From positions 63,817-127,816 of the forward strand of contig CAJJDP010000033.1 of assembly GCA_905182995.1 (NCBI GenBank): 64,000 nucleotides of DNA. Direction: 5' to 3'. The stretch's first letter is position 1; each line of letters starts with the position of its first letter. This document shows, one piece after another, positions 38,795 through 51,593 of the stretch. This DNA comes from Paramecium octaurelia (Eukaryota; Ciliophora; Oligohymenophorea; Peniculida; Parameciidae). A model generated the notes under the pieces. The model was not told where the DNA came from. It searched no databases and saw only the letters and a list, made by a program, of their open reading frames with translations. The translations under genes were made by a program, and so were the position numbers.

Positions 38795-40600
38795 ATGAAT
38801 GAAGAAGAGTGTAATAATAATTTTGGGATTAAGCCAGATACCAAACCCATCAGTCAGGAGGAAAAATGACAAATAATTAATTGTATATTGCTGATAGTAA
38901 GGAGAAGAATAGGTTAATTATTAACTTGTAGAATCTGTAGAAATAGATTTTTTGAGCCATTTCAATTGCTATTAAATAGTATTGAATAGAAAACAAGCAA
39001 GCATTCATGATTGATTAAAAGGACTACAAATCATTTCAAATTAAGTATAATTCTATCAGGGAGAGCCTTCAATTTAAAAACAAATATTCTTCTATTTATT
39101 TGAAAAGACTTTATCTCAATTATCAATGAATTTATTTATTTTCAAATAAATCCCTTTCAAATCTATTTCAGGATGTTCTACTTATTTGACACTACCAAAC
39201 AAGAAGAGGATTAGGTAAAAAATCAAATTGCGGAAGTGTTTCTAAGCTGCATACAGAACCAAGACCAGTAGTTAGAAAGAAGAATGCATTTTGAATGGCT
39301 ATGAGTTGATAAAATATGTGCAAACCTTTTTTTTTACTCCAAAGCGAACATAAGTTGATAATCTTATTTTTAAATGTATTATAACAGAAAGTGTATTGAG
39401 ATTCTAGCCTCTTACAATATAAGATAACTACTGCAATTGTGAAATTGAGTAAACTAGATCTATTAAAATTTCAATAATACTATTTTGGTAGTTTGGAGTT
39501 GCAACATGCAGGATAATCTAATGATTACTTTTGAAAACTAAATCTTACTTCTTTCCTTGCTCACATTCATGTACTGCAATTATCAAAATTCCTGGTCTTT
39601 TTGAATTTGAAAAAAATTCTCAATTTTCATGTATTTGCTTTGATGGATCAAATAATTTTAGCATTGTACATCAAAGTTATATATATCGTCTTAATTTAAA
39701 TATAAAGTGAGTGTTTTCCTATTCTGTAGATAATAACTAAAATCAATGTTTTTAGAAAACAGGTTTAAATAATGAAAATATCAAATGCATAGACGTTTAA
39801 TTCTCATGTGAAAATTGTGTATAATACAATAAAAACAATTTATACATGTCTTAGTATAATTAAGCTAATAGCCTGATATCTGTGCATACTAGGCAAAATT
39901 TGCACAAAATAAATTTAATTTTGAGTTTCTTGCCAAACTTGTTGAACTTTTAAGGGTAATTCATGATGTAGAAGAATTCTAATTTGGAAACTTTATTCAT
40001 TATTTTTCGAAACACTCTGTATTAAAACTAACTAAGTTCTTTCTAAAAACCTCTCTTCAATAATTTTCAATCTTTCTTGCTCTAATAAATATTATAATAA
40101 AATACTAATAATATTTCCTTTAGGATTGACTCTAAAATAATAGAGTATTGTTAAACCTAACTTTATTAATAACCTTACTTGAGTTCTGTTTAAATTTATT
40201 GCTATGTGGCCATTGGGCTATTAATCATCTAAATTACATTAAATTAAACCTTCAAGATTTAAGTGTAACAATTTCACTAGCAGAATATATCTCTGCTTTA
40301 GTGCTAATGTAAGGAATTCTTCCAAGAATTATCCAAAATTTTATTGAATAGTAACTATTCGCATAACTCCTTGACTACATAAGTTTGTTTAATCCAAAAT
40401 TAGCAAAGTCCAGATGAAAATTCTATCATTATAATCATATGATATAATTGCTGTTGAATGTCTGGATCATTTAATAGTGCACTAAGCCTACTGCTGCTGC
40501 ATAGGATATCATAATTATTTTGGAGTGCTGCACAACAATTAAAAATACTGCAATTTAAAAATTATTTTTATAACATAATTTCACAGCTGATATTGTATTA
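38795..40600 (+). pseudogene. degraded gene(s), C-terminal part possibly ABC-exporter-like
   Basis: A run of coding-like pieces on the plus strand in changing frames. From ATG 38795 comes MNEEECNNNFGIKPDTKPIS. Next are a Lys/Gln/Tyr segment (DYKSFQIKYNSIRESLQFKN, about 39020), a segment FDTTKQEEDQVKNQIAEVFL (about 39185), a Cys-containing segment (about 39545-39710) and hydrophobic or amphipathic stretches at 39830-40420 including DLSVTISLAEYISALVLMQG. The last resembles the helix before the 'SVER' segment of ABC exporters, but weakly. There is no ATP-binding motif. One or two genes may be represented. The region ends just upstream of the tubulin pseudogene. Confidence 0.35.
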
Positions 40601-40876
40601 CCCGAATTAATCACTAAGCTATTTTTTATGTCAAAAGAATTATTTAAATTTAATGAAATTGAATGGTAGATTTTAAACTTGTTTAATAACTATAAAATAT
40701 TTATTCACTAATTTATATAAAATAAAATCAAGTGAGTTTGTCAGAAGATATCCAGTCCTCTATAATGTTAGATATATATATTTATTAGAAAAGCAGCATT
40801 GAAATATTATAATTTCATGTAATATTTTCCATTAAGTTTTACTTTAGAAATTTTATTTAATATTTTTTATCTTTGG

Positions 40877-42107
40877 ATGTTTTCTGCCTTTCATATTCAC
40901 ATAGGAGGAGCTGGCGTAATGATTGGTGATATGTTGTGGAAACTGTATGAAGCAGAGCACAATGAAACAACTCAGAAGAATTAGATTTATTAATAAGTTG
41001 ATGGGAATTATCATCCATATGCACTTTTCGCTGATTTAGATGACAGAATGATTCATGAAGTTTAAAGGAATACATAAGTACAATTTAAGAAGAACTCTTT
41101 TTATCAGCAAAAAATGAAGAAGGTGGATTAACTTATGTTCGAGCTAAATATGGTCCTGGAAAATTGATTCGTAATTAAGCATTAGTTTCTATTCGAAATA
41201 TGTAGAAACGATGGATCGGTTAGATGAATTTGTTATAACAAGTTCAACAAGTGGAGGAACTGGGTCAGGACTTTTTGATTCATTATCGCATATGTTAATA
41301 GAAACCGATTTTCAAAAAGTAAGATAAAATGGATTTATAATTTTCCCAACTTCTGATATGTCAAATAATATTGTTGGATTATATGACGCTGTGCTATCGA
41401 GTATTCTTATGAATAAAAATTTTGATAGCATCACAGTGTTTGACAGTAAGTCTATGTACGATGTTATTGATCATCAATTAGATTTAGATTTTGTTGTTTA
41501 TAAGCATTTAAATAATTTGGTTGCTCAAGTAATTAGCTCATACACTGGATTAAAAAGAATAAACTCTTGTGATAACTTTAAGTTGTTTTAAAATATTTGT
41601 CCTTATCCTATAATACATTATTTAATTTCATCATATGGTAAACTCACTTCAATAAATGATTACACGAGAAAAGAATTCGAATACGGATAATTCATTAAAT
41701 ATCTCTCAAAAAAAAGTAAAGACTTTATCAATGTCCTTAAAATCCTAGATATCTTTTTACTACCTTATTACTGAGATAAAAAAATTGAACAGTTTCAATG
41801 GTAAATTTGATTTAACACTAAAAAATCTACATCATGAATTAGGTTAAAGTCCAAATATTTTTAATGTACATCCTCAAATTACTAAATATTACCTGAACTT
41901 GCATAAATGAAGCAAACTGGAACCTTCTTTTCTAATGATGCTATGAGTTTTAAAGTAATTGCAAAAAGAGCTTTTCAACAATATTATAATGGTGAAGGAT
42001 TAGAAGGCAGTTAGTTTTGGAATTCAAGAGAAGAATTAGAAAGGACAATGTAAGATTATCTAGGGTTTTTTGATTCAGAAAATGAGGCTTACGATGATGA
42101 ATATTGA
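40877..42107 (+). pseudogene. divergent alpha-type tubulin pseudogene
   Basis: Tubulin landmarks appear in order: HIHIGGAGVMIGDMLWKLYE (N-terminal GTP-contact strand, normally HIGQAG), YALFADLDDRMIHEVQ (the 'AIFVDLEP' region), a segment matching the helix before the T4 loop, SGGTGSGLFDSL (the GGGTGSG phosphate-binding loop, first Gly replaced by Ser), SITVFDSKSMYDV, LVAQVISSYTGL and IHYLISSYGKL. A C-terminus with AKRAFQQYYNGEGLEGSQFW ends ...EAYDDEY at TGA 42105-42107. Frames shift near 41080 and 41215. Most of the region between the 'SSY' segment and the C-terminal helices is unrecognisable, making it shorter than the usual 450 residues. The acidic tail ending in Tyr and the GEGLEG signature point to the alpha class. 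Confidence 0.8.
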
Positions 42108-42302
42108 GATACGTTATTATTGTTAAGTATTGAAATAAAGTTGAAAAAAATAATATCTAATTATATAATTTATTTTAATTGAATTTATTTTTTATTAAAA
42201 AACAATAATTCATAAAATATATATTGCTCAAGTGAAGAAGAGAAGTAAAGAAAATTCAACTGAGAGTTTTTAAATAAGATAAGTGTTTCAAACATTAGAG
42301 GG

Positions 42303-43578
42303 ATGGAAGCAACTAGGGAAGAGATAGAATGTAACAATACAACCAATACAGGTGGAACAAATAATGTCGCATTAGGAATCAGTACAGAGCTAAGATATGC
42401 TAAGGAAATAGATAAACCTTTAAGTGGATAATAGGTATCTACTACCATTTAACTTTTAAGAGCGGACATTAAGAAACAGCTTGATGAAAAAATGTGGATT
42501 AAATAAGAGTTGAGCTCAGAGAAAGTATTGAGGATGAAGGATCCGTTCGTTCTTCCTAGACAAGAATTTCAGGAAGGGTTGTAAAGATTTGTGGAAAAGT
42601 TTGGATGTAATCCCTTTTTGAGGTGTTTCTTAAAATACACCATAGAGTACGTGAGATGGAACATTGATGAATCTAATGTAGCTGAGTATCTGCTGCAAGG
42701 AGTGACACCATTCAATGAGATAATAAACCAAAGTGATAGATAAAATAATTTAAATAAGGAGAAGGTATAATGTCGAAAATAATTAGGATAATTAAGGGCA
42801 TGAGAAGTGATGTTTAACTCCTCTGACTCTGATATATACATAATTGGATACTAACCGAACATGTTGGTCTACATCATCATTGAGAACTTAGAATTGTTTG
42901 CAATTTTCCACAAGTTTTGAAGTGTGGCAAGTATTTAACTTGTGGCAGATTTTGGGGATTAAACTCATTTTCCCTTATGAGTTCTTTAGTGGAGTAAGAA
43001 GGAATTCTTGGTGAACTTTGTTTTTAAAGAAAACATACTTCATTTAGAGCTATGGATGTGAAGCTTTTCTTAAAGCCATTAGTGTTCTACATCTGTGAAA
43101 TAGCCTTAGTATTTATATTCTCAATGAAGGATATAAAGAATATCGGATAAATTGTAGGGTGTTTGAAATAGCCATGATAATTGATAGCCTTCCATTCTTT
43201 AAACCAATATGTTATCATTGAGTTCAATAATAATTTAGTCCAGTTTTTAGGTACACTTTAGGTGAAAGCTGTTTGAGCAGGCTTAATGTTCTGGGTGTAA
43301 ATTCTCTATTATTGGAACCAAAAAGGCCTATATTATCGTTAAAAATGGACTCAGAAGCATTTTTGGCCGAAATTTTCCCTAATCGCGATGTAAGGCTCAT
43401 ATTATTCAGGGAACGAGACTAGGCTAATACGGAAACAAATTAATTGAAATTAGAACATCTTATTAAATCGATGATCTAAGCAAATGATGTTGTCTCTTAG
43501 TTCACATAGATCATTTCACACTGCCATCTTATTGGTAGCAAAGTTCCTCTATTACATCTTACTGAATTAGATAAATGA
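42303..43578 (+). pseudogene. degraded gene of unknown function
   Basis: The ATG at 42303 opens about 160 codons of protein-like sequence (MEATREEIECNNTTNTGG..., then NPFLRCFLKYTIEYVRWNID) to a TGA near 42750. The same frame resumes after it with EVMFNSSDSDIYIIGYQPNM for about 35 codons. Further segments follow in other frames: VWQVFNLWQILGIKLIFPYE (about 42925), DVKLFLKPLVFYICEIALVF (about 43055), LIAFHSLNQYVIIEFNNNLV (about 43185), and a final 77-codon frame beginning MDSEAFLAEIFPNRDVRLIL, ending at TGA 43576-43578. The long coherent pieces show that this was a real gene of at least 400 residues. I recognise no family. At least four breaks indicate a pseudogene. Confidence 0.55.
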
Positions 43579-43799
43579 GAATATAATTGCATTAAATTAC
43601 AGTAAACTTAAGGTTAAAGGAAATAACTTATAGATTTCTCATTCCAAACTTATCTTTTATTGGAAATGAATTAATTAATTAATAATAGAAATAAGAAAAA
43701 TTATGAATATCAGTAGGGGTAAAAATAATTAATGAGGAAATATTAATACAAACATGGATATAAATTTAACTATTTAGATAGTAAACCTCTACTTAATTA

Positions 43800-46000
43800 T
43801 GTCAGATATTTTGAGGTTAAAATTCTTTATTGAATCAGCCAGCAACATTTCTAAATAATTCAATTTATTATGGTGCTTTGACATCTTATATCAAAAGATC
43901 AGGATAGTCCAAATGACTTCAAAGTTTTATCGAGAGAATTTGTTAAATACTAATAAATCTTAAATTATATTATTGTTCAAATCCTGTATTAATTGAGACA
44001 ATAAGAATTGCAGCAATAGAGAGATTTTATTGGTTTTGAGATATTAAGCATGAGTATTGACATGTTAAGAGGATTAATGAGCAGCAGTTAAAGTACATAT
44101 TAAACAAGCAACTTTAAATTCTATTATGAATCAACTTTCTAGAAAGACAAAATAAAAGAAAGAATAGCTGAAAAGGGACGAAATAGTTAAATTTTAAGTA
44201 ATCTAGTTTTAGGGAATCTCTGATATACATGAATAATAAGAGAGAGGCAGTATCTTAATTTGTTGATGTTTGAGGTGATTCAAGGCGATTGCTTCAATAA
44301 GCTAATAATAAATATTATTCTATATTTTAGGCGTATAAGACTTTAATCATATTGAGAATAACTTTACAACAACAACAAATATGATAAGGACTTGTATATT
44401 TAAACTAATATTCAGCTGTTAATCTAAGTTAATGAAGGCATACAATTATCTTATGGACTAAGGCTGAAGATAGAGGAGGCGAATTATGGAATATATAAAA
44501 ATTGCAGAAAAATCAGATGCTATTGAGTTTTAATATCATGTATTAGCCCTTATAAATTTACGAATTCTCTTTATAAATATACATTATTAGATAAGATTAA
44601 TTCATTTTACAATTCTTTTAATTAAATCATTACTTTTGCAAGTATTTCTAAATTAAATGAGGCTGCCACAACTTTTGTCGTCAGACAATCTCATTGAATA
44701 TTCAATTTATAATAAGGATTAAGCATTAAGATACCGAGGAATCATTATCTTTAATTAAGAAATTTTTTTTTTCACAAAAAAGCATAAGAATTTGAAATAA
44801 TAGCCTATATGTAAGAATGCCTATATTTTTTTCTACATTATTAATAATAGTATCAGACAATTTTTGTATGAATAGAAATTGTTTATACGAGGTAAATTAA
44901 TTAAATTAATATTAATTAAGCTGGATATTTAATAATTCAAGAAACAAATGCGCGGAATCTATTGTGTGATGAAATTTAGAATTTTAAGGCTAAAATGAGA
45001 ATTCATCACAAAACTCAAATGCTACAATATTTACCCATTAAATTAATTTACTTTAAACATCATTCCTGCTGATTTAATAATAAGCTTCAAAATCGAAAGC
45101 TTGTCATTATTTTTACAATCAATACTAAAACATCCCTGAAATGCTGGTTAAAACAGAATAAAATAGCTAGGAAAGAAATACGTTGTGATGCAAAATTTGG
45201 CATTGCATTGTGAAATCATCCAAATTTACATGAATTTAAAAATCAATAAGTTACCATAACAGGAAATTTCAATTAATAGATAATGATTAACATTAGTTTA
45301 ATAAATTTAGAATGCTTATTTTGTTAAATTACAAATTTGCAAGCCTATGATTTAAAATTAATAATAACAAGGGAAATACTATTGTATCTGAGCAAATAAA
45401 ATTCATTTTGTTACTGGTAAACATAATTGATTTGGATTAGAAAAATATCCTACATTTCAATAAATGTTTACTCAATATTCTACAACTAGTGTGAATTATT
45501 TACTTGCTCTTAATGTTATTGAACAAACTAAATAATAAGGAGTAATTAAGGAGTTTGAATCAGAGTGTTTACTTGTTAGAGGAATCTAAAGCTTATTGCA
45601 AAATGATAAATAAAGTTAAACAAGACTTTGAAACTAAACTGCTATTTGCTAGAGATGTACGTTTTTGATCTTGATGCTTCTTAAAGACCTTGCAGATTCA
45701 GTAATTTAGTAATCAGTATAATAAGTTAGTAGACTACTTTAACTGAGCCAAAATAATTTAATTTTAAACATTGTTTTAAAGTCCTTAAGCTACCATGATT
45801 CTATTTAAATTTATGAAATTTCCTACTTTTAACTCTAAATAATTAATAGAACTATTAATTAAATGTTTAAAGATATCTCTACCCATTAAATATTTTTCAC
45901 CGAATAAAATGAAGATGCTTCTTTGCTTCCGAAATAAACATTTTCTTGCAAATAACTTATAAATTTTCTTGTTTTTTGGTTTTCAATTGAGACATAAATT
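43800..46000 (+). pseudogene. scattered coding relics
   Basis: Short protein-like segments on the plus strand (for example near 43960-44090, 45085-45210 and 45440-45620, the last about 60 codons including SVNYLLALNVIEQTKQQGVI) are separated by TGAs and frame changes. I cannot connect them or name a family. They may belong to the same decayed gene as the segments at 46.0-47.1 kb. Confidence 0.3.
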
Positions 46001-46049
46001 GTAATTTAGAAAAGTAAAGTTTGCAACCTATTATTATCATGAAAGCTAG

Positions 46050-47119
46050 ATCATACCTGATGGAATAGAATTTAGCCGGATCGAAGATTCTGATCTTAAG
46101 AATGAAAAATGTAACATCTCCCTCGGAATTGTAAGTAGTAGGAAATTGTATATATTTGGCTGTAATATGATTAAGGATATAAAATTCCTTATGTAGAAAA
46201 TTAATGATTGTGATTGCTGGCCTAGGCTTATGATTAAGCTTATTACGTACTCAAAACTGCAATTATATATAGAAAAAGAGATCAGAAGATGAGGAGAAAA
46301 GGGCAGGCCTTGCTTATCCTAATTGCACAGCTGCATCTTTACTATGTACCAGAAGCAAAAAAAGAGTTTTTTTAAAGCGACAAGCTTGCTTGTTGGTGGT
46401 ATTGGAGTATGGAAAGAATGGAAGAAAAAGAATAAACAAGCCCAAATATTGCGAAAATCAATTAAATTGTTCTCTTGATTTGCAAATGAATCTTTAGAAA
46501 CTCCAAACTGACATTTGAATATTGAGAGAGGTATATAGAAGGGCAATTTGATATTCAATAAAGGGCAAATTAGCGTTTATAGTGAAATTTGTGTATTTCA
46601 TTTAGAATAGCAAGCGATATTGAAGTTGACCAATACCAATGAGCCAGGGTTATCTGAGAATGTTTATATATTTAACAGGATCTATTGGGGTAGGAAAAAT
46701 AGGGTGTTGATTGAATTGAAATGGATGAAGGAAGTGGGATTTTTCTTGGTTTAAGTAAGATTATAGATGTATGGTAAATCATGACAAAAAGAATTACTGA
46801 TAATTAATCTGAAGAGATTCTGGGGCTCATTAATAATTATCAAGTCAGCTAATTTTGTGTTAGCACAGAAATTAGGAAAATTTATAAGAAAAGTAATTTT
46901 CAGGAGTTTGAAGGGTTCTTAGAAAGCTATGGACAAAGATTCTGGGTTAAGAGGTTAAGACAATAGCCTTTCATAAATACATATATTGGATTTGTGTTAC
47001 ATCAGACAGTCAGAATAATCCAATCAATTGAAATTAGAGATATGATTTCATAGTTTGTCCATAAAATCTTTGGATAATAAATTTTCTTGGCAGTTTTATC
47101 AAAAGAGCACCAATTCTGA
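46050..47119 (+). pseudogene. degraded gene of unknown function; 112-aa open 3' part
   Basis: Coding-like segments appear in order: KCNISLGIVSSRKLYIFGCN (about 46110), a basic segment with SLLVGGIGVWKEWKKKNKQA (about 46385), and RIYWGRKNRVLIELKWMKEV (about 46680). Then ATG 46781 to TGA 47117-47119 forms one open frame of 112 residues (GFLESYGQRFWVKRLRQQPF and IGFVLHQTVRIIQSIEIRDM). An alternative frame near 46680 reads GSIGVGKIG, a possible Walker A motif, but stops at once. No domain can be assigned with confidence. The reverse-strand ORF at 46319-46558 is an antisense shadow. Confidence 0.4.
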
Positions 47120-47140
47120 TTGTTGCATAAATAGAATTAG

Positions 47141-47862
47141 TTTAATACTTACCTGAGGAAAAGCTAAAAAGAGATCTTAAAAATAAATAATAGAGGTCAA
47201 GGTTTATACTTGAGGAGCATTAATGCCTGAATTTATCCTTTATTTAATACATGTGTATATTTAGTTAGTTTATATACTCCTTGATATTAGTCAATTCATC
47301 TAAGATTTCTAATACTTTCCGAAATCAACTATCCACTCTATCATATGCTATGGTGTTTGAAAATATATTCTAAATCGTGACTAAAGTTTCCAAAACTTTA
47401 TATAACTTATGGGAATATAATTATAAAGAGCATAAGAGGATAATGTAGTTTTTTTATTTGTGAGGAGAAAAACGATATTTCTTCATCGAATTAAGATTTT
47501 AGGATTTGTTTAAGGGGTAGAAATCAAAATACTAATAAATCACCACACAAGTAAAATAATAAATAAGGATATAAAATAAGTTTAAATTTTTTGTTGAAAA
47601 TAAATCTGAAAGGAGTTGAGGAGAATACTTACGAGAGAGCAATAATTATGTCGATCGGCTTAATTCTAGAATGAGAAATGTGGTTGTTGCCTAATCAATT
47701 ATCTATATTATACCATAAATGCAAATATCATAATTTTGTACCAAAATAAAGTCAAATAATAATTTTTTTAATTGTATTTTTAATTTTATTTTTCTAAAGT
47801 CAAATTAAATAAATGAAACTTTTAAATTAATTGTATATTTTATTAATGATGTATATAAATAT
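47141..47862. other. intergenic stretch
   Basis: No supported gene. The segment 47832-47858 (TATTTTATTAATGATGTATA...) is the 3' flank of the TPR gene and recurs beside both TPR-less copies at about 51570-51596 and 56451-56477. Confidence 0.4.
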
Positions 47863-50382
47863 TCATTTTATCTTTTTTATTTCCATAATTAAATGTTTAA
47901 ACTCCTCCTAATTTGATTGGCAATATAAAATTGCCTGCTCATAATTCTTTAGAGCGGATTAGTAATTCTTGATTTGTTTTAATGCAACACCTTATATAAT
48001 CAAGATATTTCAAACCTTTATTATAATAAGCATTTGCATATTTTGGATCTAATTCGATTGCTTTATCATAGCAAACAATTGCATCGTTATATTTGTTAAG
48101 ACTCTTTAATGCAACACCTTATATAATCAAGATATTTCAAACCTTTATTAATATAGGCAGCTACATATTTAGGATCTAATTCAATTGCTTTATCAAAGCA
48201 AACAATTGCATCGTTATATTTGTTAAGACTCTTTAATGCAACACCTTATATAATCAAGATATTTCAAACCTTTATTAATATAGGCAGCTACATATTTAGG
48301 ATCTAATTCAATTGCTTTATCAAAGCAAACAATTGCATCGTTATATTTGTTAAGACTCTTTAATGCAACACCTTATATAATCAAGATATTTCAAACCTTT
48401 ATTAATATAGGCAGCTACATATTTAGGATCTAATTCAATTGCTTTATCAAAGCAAACAATTGCATCGTTATATTTGTTAAGACTCTTTAATGCAACACCT
48501 TATATAATCAAGATATTTCAAACCTTTATTAATATAGGCAGCTACATATTTAGGATCTAATTCAATTGCTTTATCAAAGCAAACAATTGCATCGTTATAT
48601 TTGTTAAGACTCTTTAATGCAACACCTTATATAATCAAGATATTTCAAACCTTTATTAATATAGGCAGCTACATATTTAGGATCTAATTCAATTGCTTTA
48701 TCAAAGCAAACAATTGCATCGTTATATTTGTTAAGACTCTTTAATGCAACACCTTATATAATCAAGATATTTCAAACCTTTATTAATATAGGCAGCTACA
48801 TATTTAGGATCTAATTCAATTGCTTTATCAAAGCAAACAATTGCATCGTTATATTTGTTAAGACTCTTTAATGCAACACCTTATATAATCAAGATATTTC
48901 AAACCTTTATTAATATAGGCAGCTACATATTTAGGATCTAATTCAATTGCTTTATCAAAGCAAACAATTGCATCGTTATATTTGTTAAGACTCTTTAATG
49001 CAACACCTTATATAATCAAGATATTTCAAACCTTTATTAATATAGGCAGCTACATATTTAGGATCTAATTCAATTGCTTTATCAAAGCAAACAATTGCAT
49101 CGTTATATTTGTTAAGACTATTTAAGGCATCACCTAATACAATCAAGATATTTCAAACCTTTATTATTATAGGCATATGCATAATTTCGATCTAGTTCGA
49201 TTGCTTTATCAAAGCAAACAATTGCATCATTATATTTGTTAAGACTATTTAAGGCATCACCTATTACAATCAAGATATTTCAAACCTTTATTATTATAGG
49301 CAGCTGCATTATTTGGATCTAGTTCGATTGCTTTATTATAGCAAACAATTGCATCGTTATATTTGTTAAGACTATCTAAGGTATAACCTAAAATTGTCAA
49401 CAAATAATAATACCTCGCATAAAATAACCCATACTATACTTAGGATTATAATTGAGAGCTAAATCAATACATGAAATCGCTTGCGAAGATTAGACTGAAG
49501 CAATTAAAGAAAAACCTATTTTGTGATATAAATGATTACATTTTCTATACAAAGCGTGAAGATGTTAAGGATCCTCTCTTAATACTATTTCACACAACTC
49601 AATAGCCTATTGAAATTACTTTTCTTCATTTAATGCATAACCTAAGTAAATTAAATATTTCAATTACTTTTTGCAATTAAAATAAACTTATTTTATGGAT
49701 TTTTCCTTAATTCTTGATCTGAATAATCTAATAGATCTCTATACAAGTTATTATTCATCTTTTTCGCTTAATCCCTCATAATTATTCCTAATCCTGGTTA
49801 GTTCATTTCAATTAAACAAATGCCTAAAAAAATAGAATCAAATTACTTTTAAACAATGTTGCCAACGATAATTATTTTTCTGATATTTTTATAGATTAAG
49901 TAATTTTTTCATTAGCCTCCTGCCATTTCTATTAATTTAGTAATTATATTCCTAATTTATTATAAACCATTAGAATACCTTAGGAAAGTGCATTTTCATT
50001 ATCTTGTTTAATATCTAAAATTTATTATTATCCTTAAATTAAATCCAATGCCTTAATCATTTTTTTTATTCTAACTAATTAAGTTCCTATAAATATTACT
50101 TATATAAAATTTACCAATTTAATTCTACTTCATAATCTCCTCTTAATTGTTTAAATATTGATACCATTCTTTTATCACTGATACATTGACTTTCATTTAT
50201 TAATAATCTTATTGACTTAAACATTCGGATAACATAATTAATTATGTTTTCTTATTCTCCATATATTTTGAGAATTCTTCATATTTTATTTTGACTTATG
50301 CAAATGATTTATTCAATTATGTTGCTAAATCGAGTATATTCTAATTGAATTTTGTGATATAACTTTGGATTTAACCAAATCC
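47863..50382 (-). CDS. TPR protein with tandem exon-intron repeats (5' end lost at contig edge)
   Basis: Minus strand, stop TGA 47863-47865. The 3' half is an array of 34-residue TPRs (KYNDAIVCFDKAIELDPKYV AAYINKG pattern), each a 102-nt exon plus a 25-nt intron (GTTTGAAATATC...AAG or TAG), giving a 127-bp period. Eight consecutive units, 48104-49119, are identical including the intron; flanking units (about 47977 and 49120-49400) and older ones up to 49690 have diverged. Upstream is a helical region (49690-50380) with a 23-nt intron that restores frame near 49835. The copies at 52430 and 55628 show that the missing N-terminus is a Cys/His zinc-binding segment. The N at 50383 removes about 45 residues. 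One further frame change near 50150-50230 is unresolved. Role: probable protein-interaction scaffold. Confidence 0.75.
48104..49119 (-). repeat. eight identical 127-bp TPR exon+intron units
   Basis: Copies begin at 48104, 48231, 48358, 48485, 48612, 48739, 48866 and 48993. I see no difference between them by eye, in exon or intron. The period equals one TPR (34 codons) plus a 25-nt intron. Confidence 0.9.
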
Positions 50383-50559
50383 NCGGATTAGACTTAGATT
50401 ATTATCAAGGATGCCTTTGTTAAGGCCATAATATACTTAAGTAAGTAAATGTGAATAAGAATAAGAATAAAGAGATGAAATTATATAAATTAAAATTGAA
50501 AAGGAAAGAGAAATACTATTAAGAATCAGGAATAGATATAGTATGAGTATTTACAATAA

Positions 50560-51540
50560 TATAAGAATATAGGTCTAATTAAATGTTCTAAGAATGTTTA
50601 GATCATTGAAAAGTTTGAATCGGCAGAGGATTACTAAGGATAGATAATGAGTAATTAACGAAGGCTCGTTTGAAACTATGATATAGTTATTGAAAACAGA
50701 TCGTATGATAGTTTAGAACTGATAGATGTCTAATGGTCCTTAAGGTTTGTTGGAAAGATAGAAATAGGTTCAATAAAAATAGAGTAAATTAGTATAAATG
50801 GTTAGTGTTTTTGCATGCTCCTTTCAAGTACAACCTTTATATTTCTTTGTTGAATTCTCTATTAAACTTTTTCTAACTCAGCTAAAAGAATTAAAAACCA
50901 TGTAGAATCAATGTTATTGTTTGGAGGGGTCTTATATTAAATAAATCATGCCTCAGTAGCGTCAGGGTTGGTGGATAAGATGAGAAATATTTATTTTACA
51001 ATATTGAGTTTCTCCATTTCTTATTTAAGGTCGAGAAACATCTAGCCTTAGATTGAACCTTATGCATAAGGTTTCTCTTTAGCACAGGTGGAGCCATTCT
51101 TGGTTGCACAGTATGAGCTCATAGAACCAAACAACACATCGGTTGACAATGGAAAATCTTAGATAATGTTTTCTTTAGTTTAGTAGAATCAACAGTGGAA
51201 CTGAATAAACAAGTATTACTAACTATTGATTGTGATCCAAGCATTTTTGTAATTTAAAGGTAATATTTTTATGAAAAAGTTATAGATAGAAATATTATGA
51301 AACTCACAAAAAATTTATCATAAAATATCACTGTCATCAAAGAAAACCTTTTTGAACTAAAATAGTAAAAATAAAGAAAATTGAACTAAAAAAGGAATTG
51401 AATAGAAAAAATTTAGGAAGTATGAAGTAATTGAAGAATAACTTTCTGTCTAAGGATATAGAAATAACGATTGTATTGATGATAAAATCGATGAAGAAAA
51501 AACGTGATAACAACAACTAAATTATGAAAAATGAAAAGTA
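50560..51540 (+). pseudogene. unknown gene in the repeat arm (copy 1)
   Basis: Plus-strand coding-like pieces: KFESAEDYQGQIMSNQRRLV (about 50610), YDSLELIDVQWSLRFVGKIE (about 50710, faintly like a COMM domain's 'DW' strand), PQIEPYAQGFSLAQVEPFLV (about 51055) and VESTVELNKQVLLTIDCDPS (about 51185) running into a Lys/Asn/Gln-rich helix. Segments are in different frames, with TGAs between them. The same sequence recurs on the minus strand at about 56506-57490 and 58690-59674. COMM is only a guess; the gene appears broken. Confidence 0.35.
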
Positions 51541-51593
51541 ATTAGATTATTTTAAATTAAAATTTTTATATTTTATTAATGATGTATATAAAT

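Noticed and set aside
40857..41075. 72-aa minus-strand ORF
   Set aside because: Antisense to the tubulin N-terminal region.
42185..42841. Two minus-strand ORFs (87 and 90 aa)
   Set aside because: Antisense shadows of the plus-strand degraded gene starting at 42303, whose reading is longer and more coherent.
46319..46558. 79-aa minus-strand ORF
   Set aside because: Antisense to plus-strand coding segments at 46050-47119.
46660..46710. Walker A-like GSIGVGKIG near 46680
   Set aside because: That frame meets TGA directly afterwards, and a neighbouring frame gives a longer coherent protein; probably coincidence.
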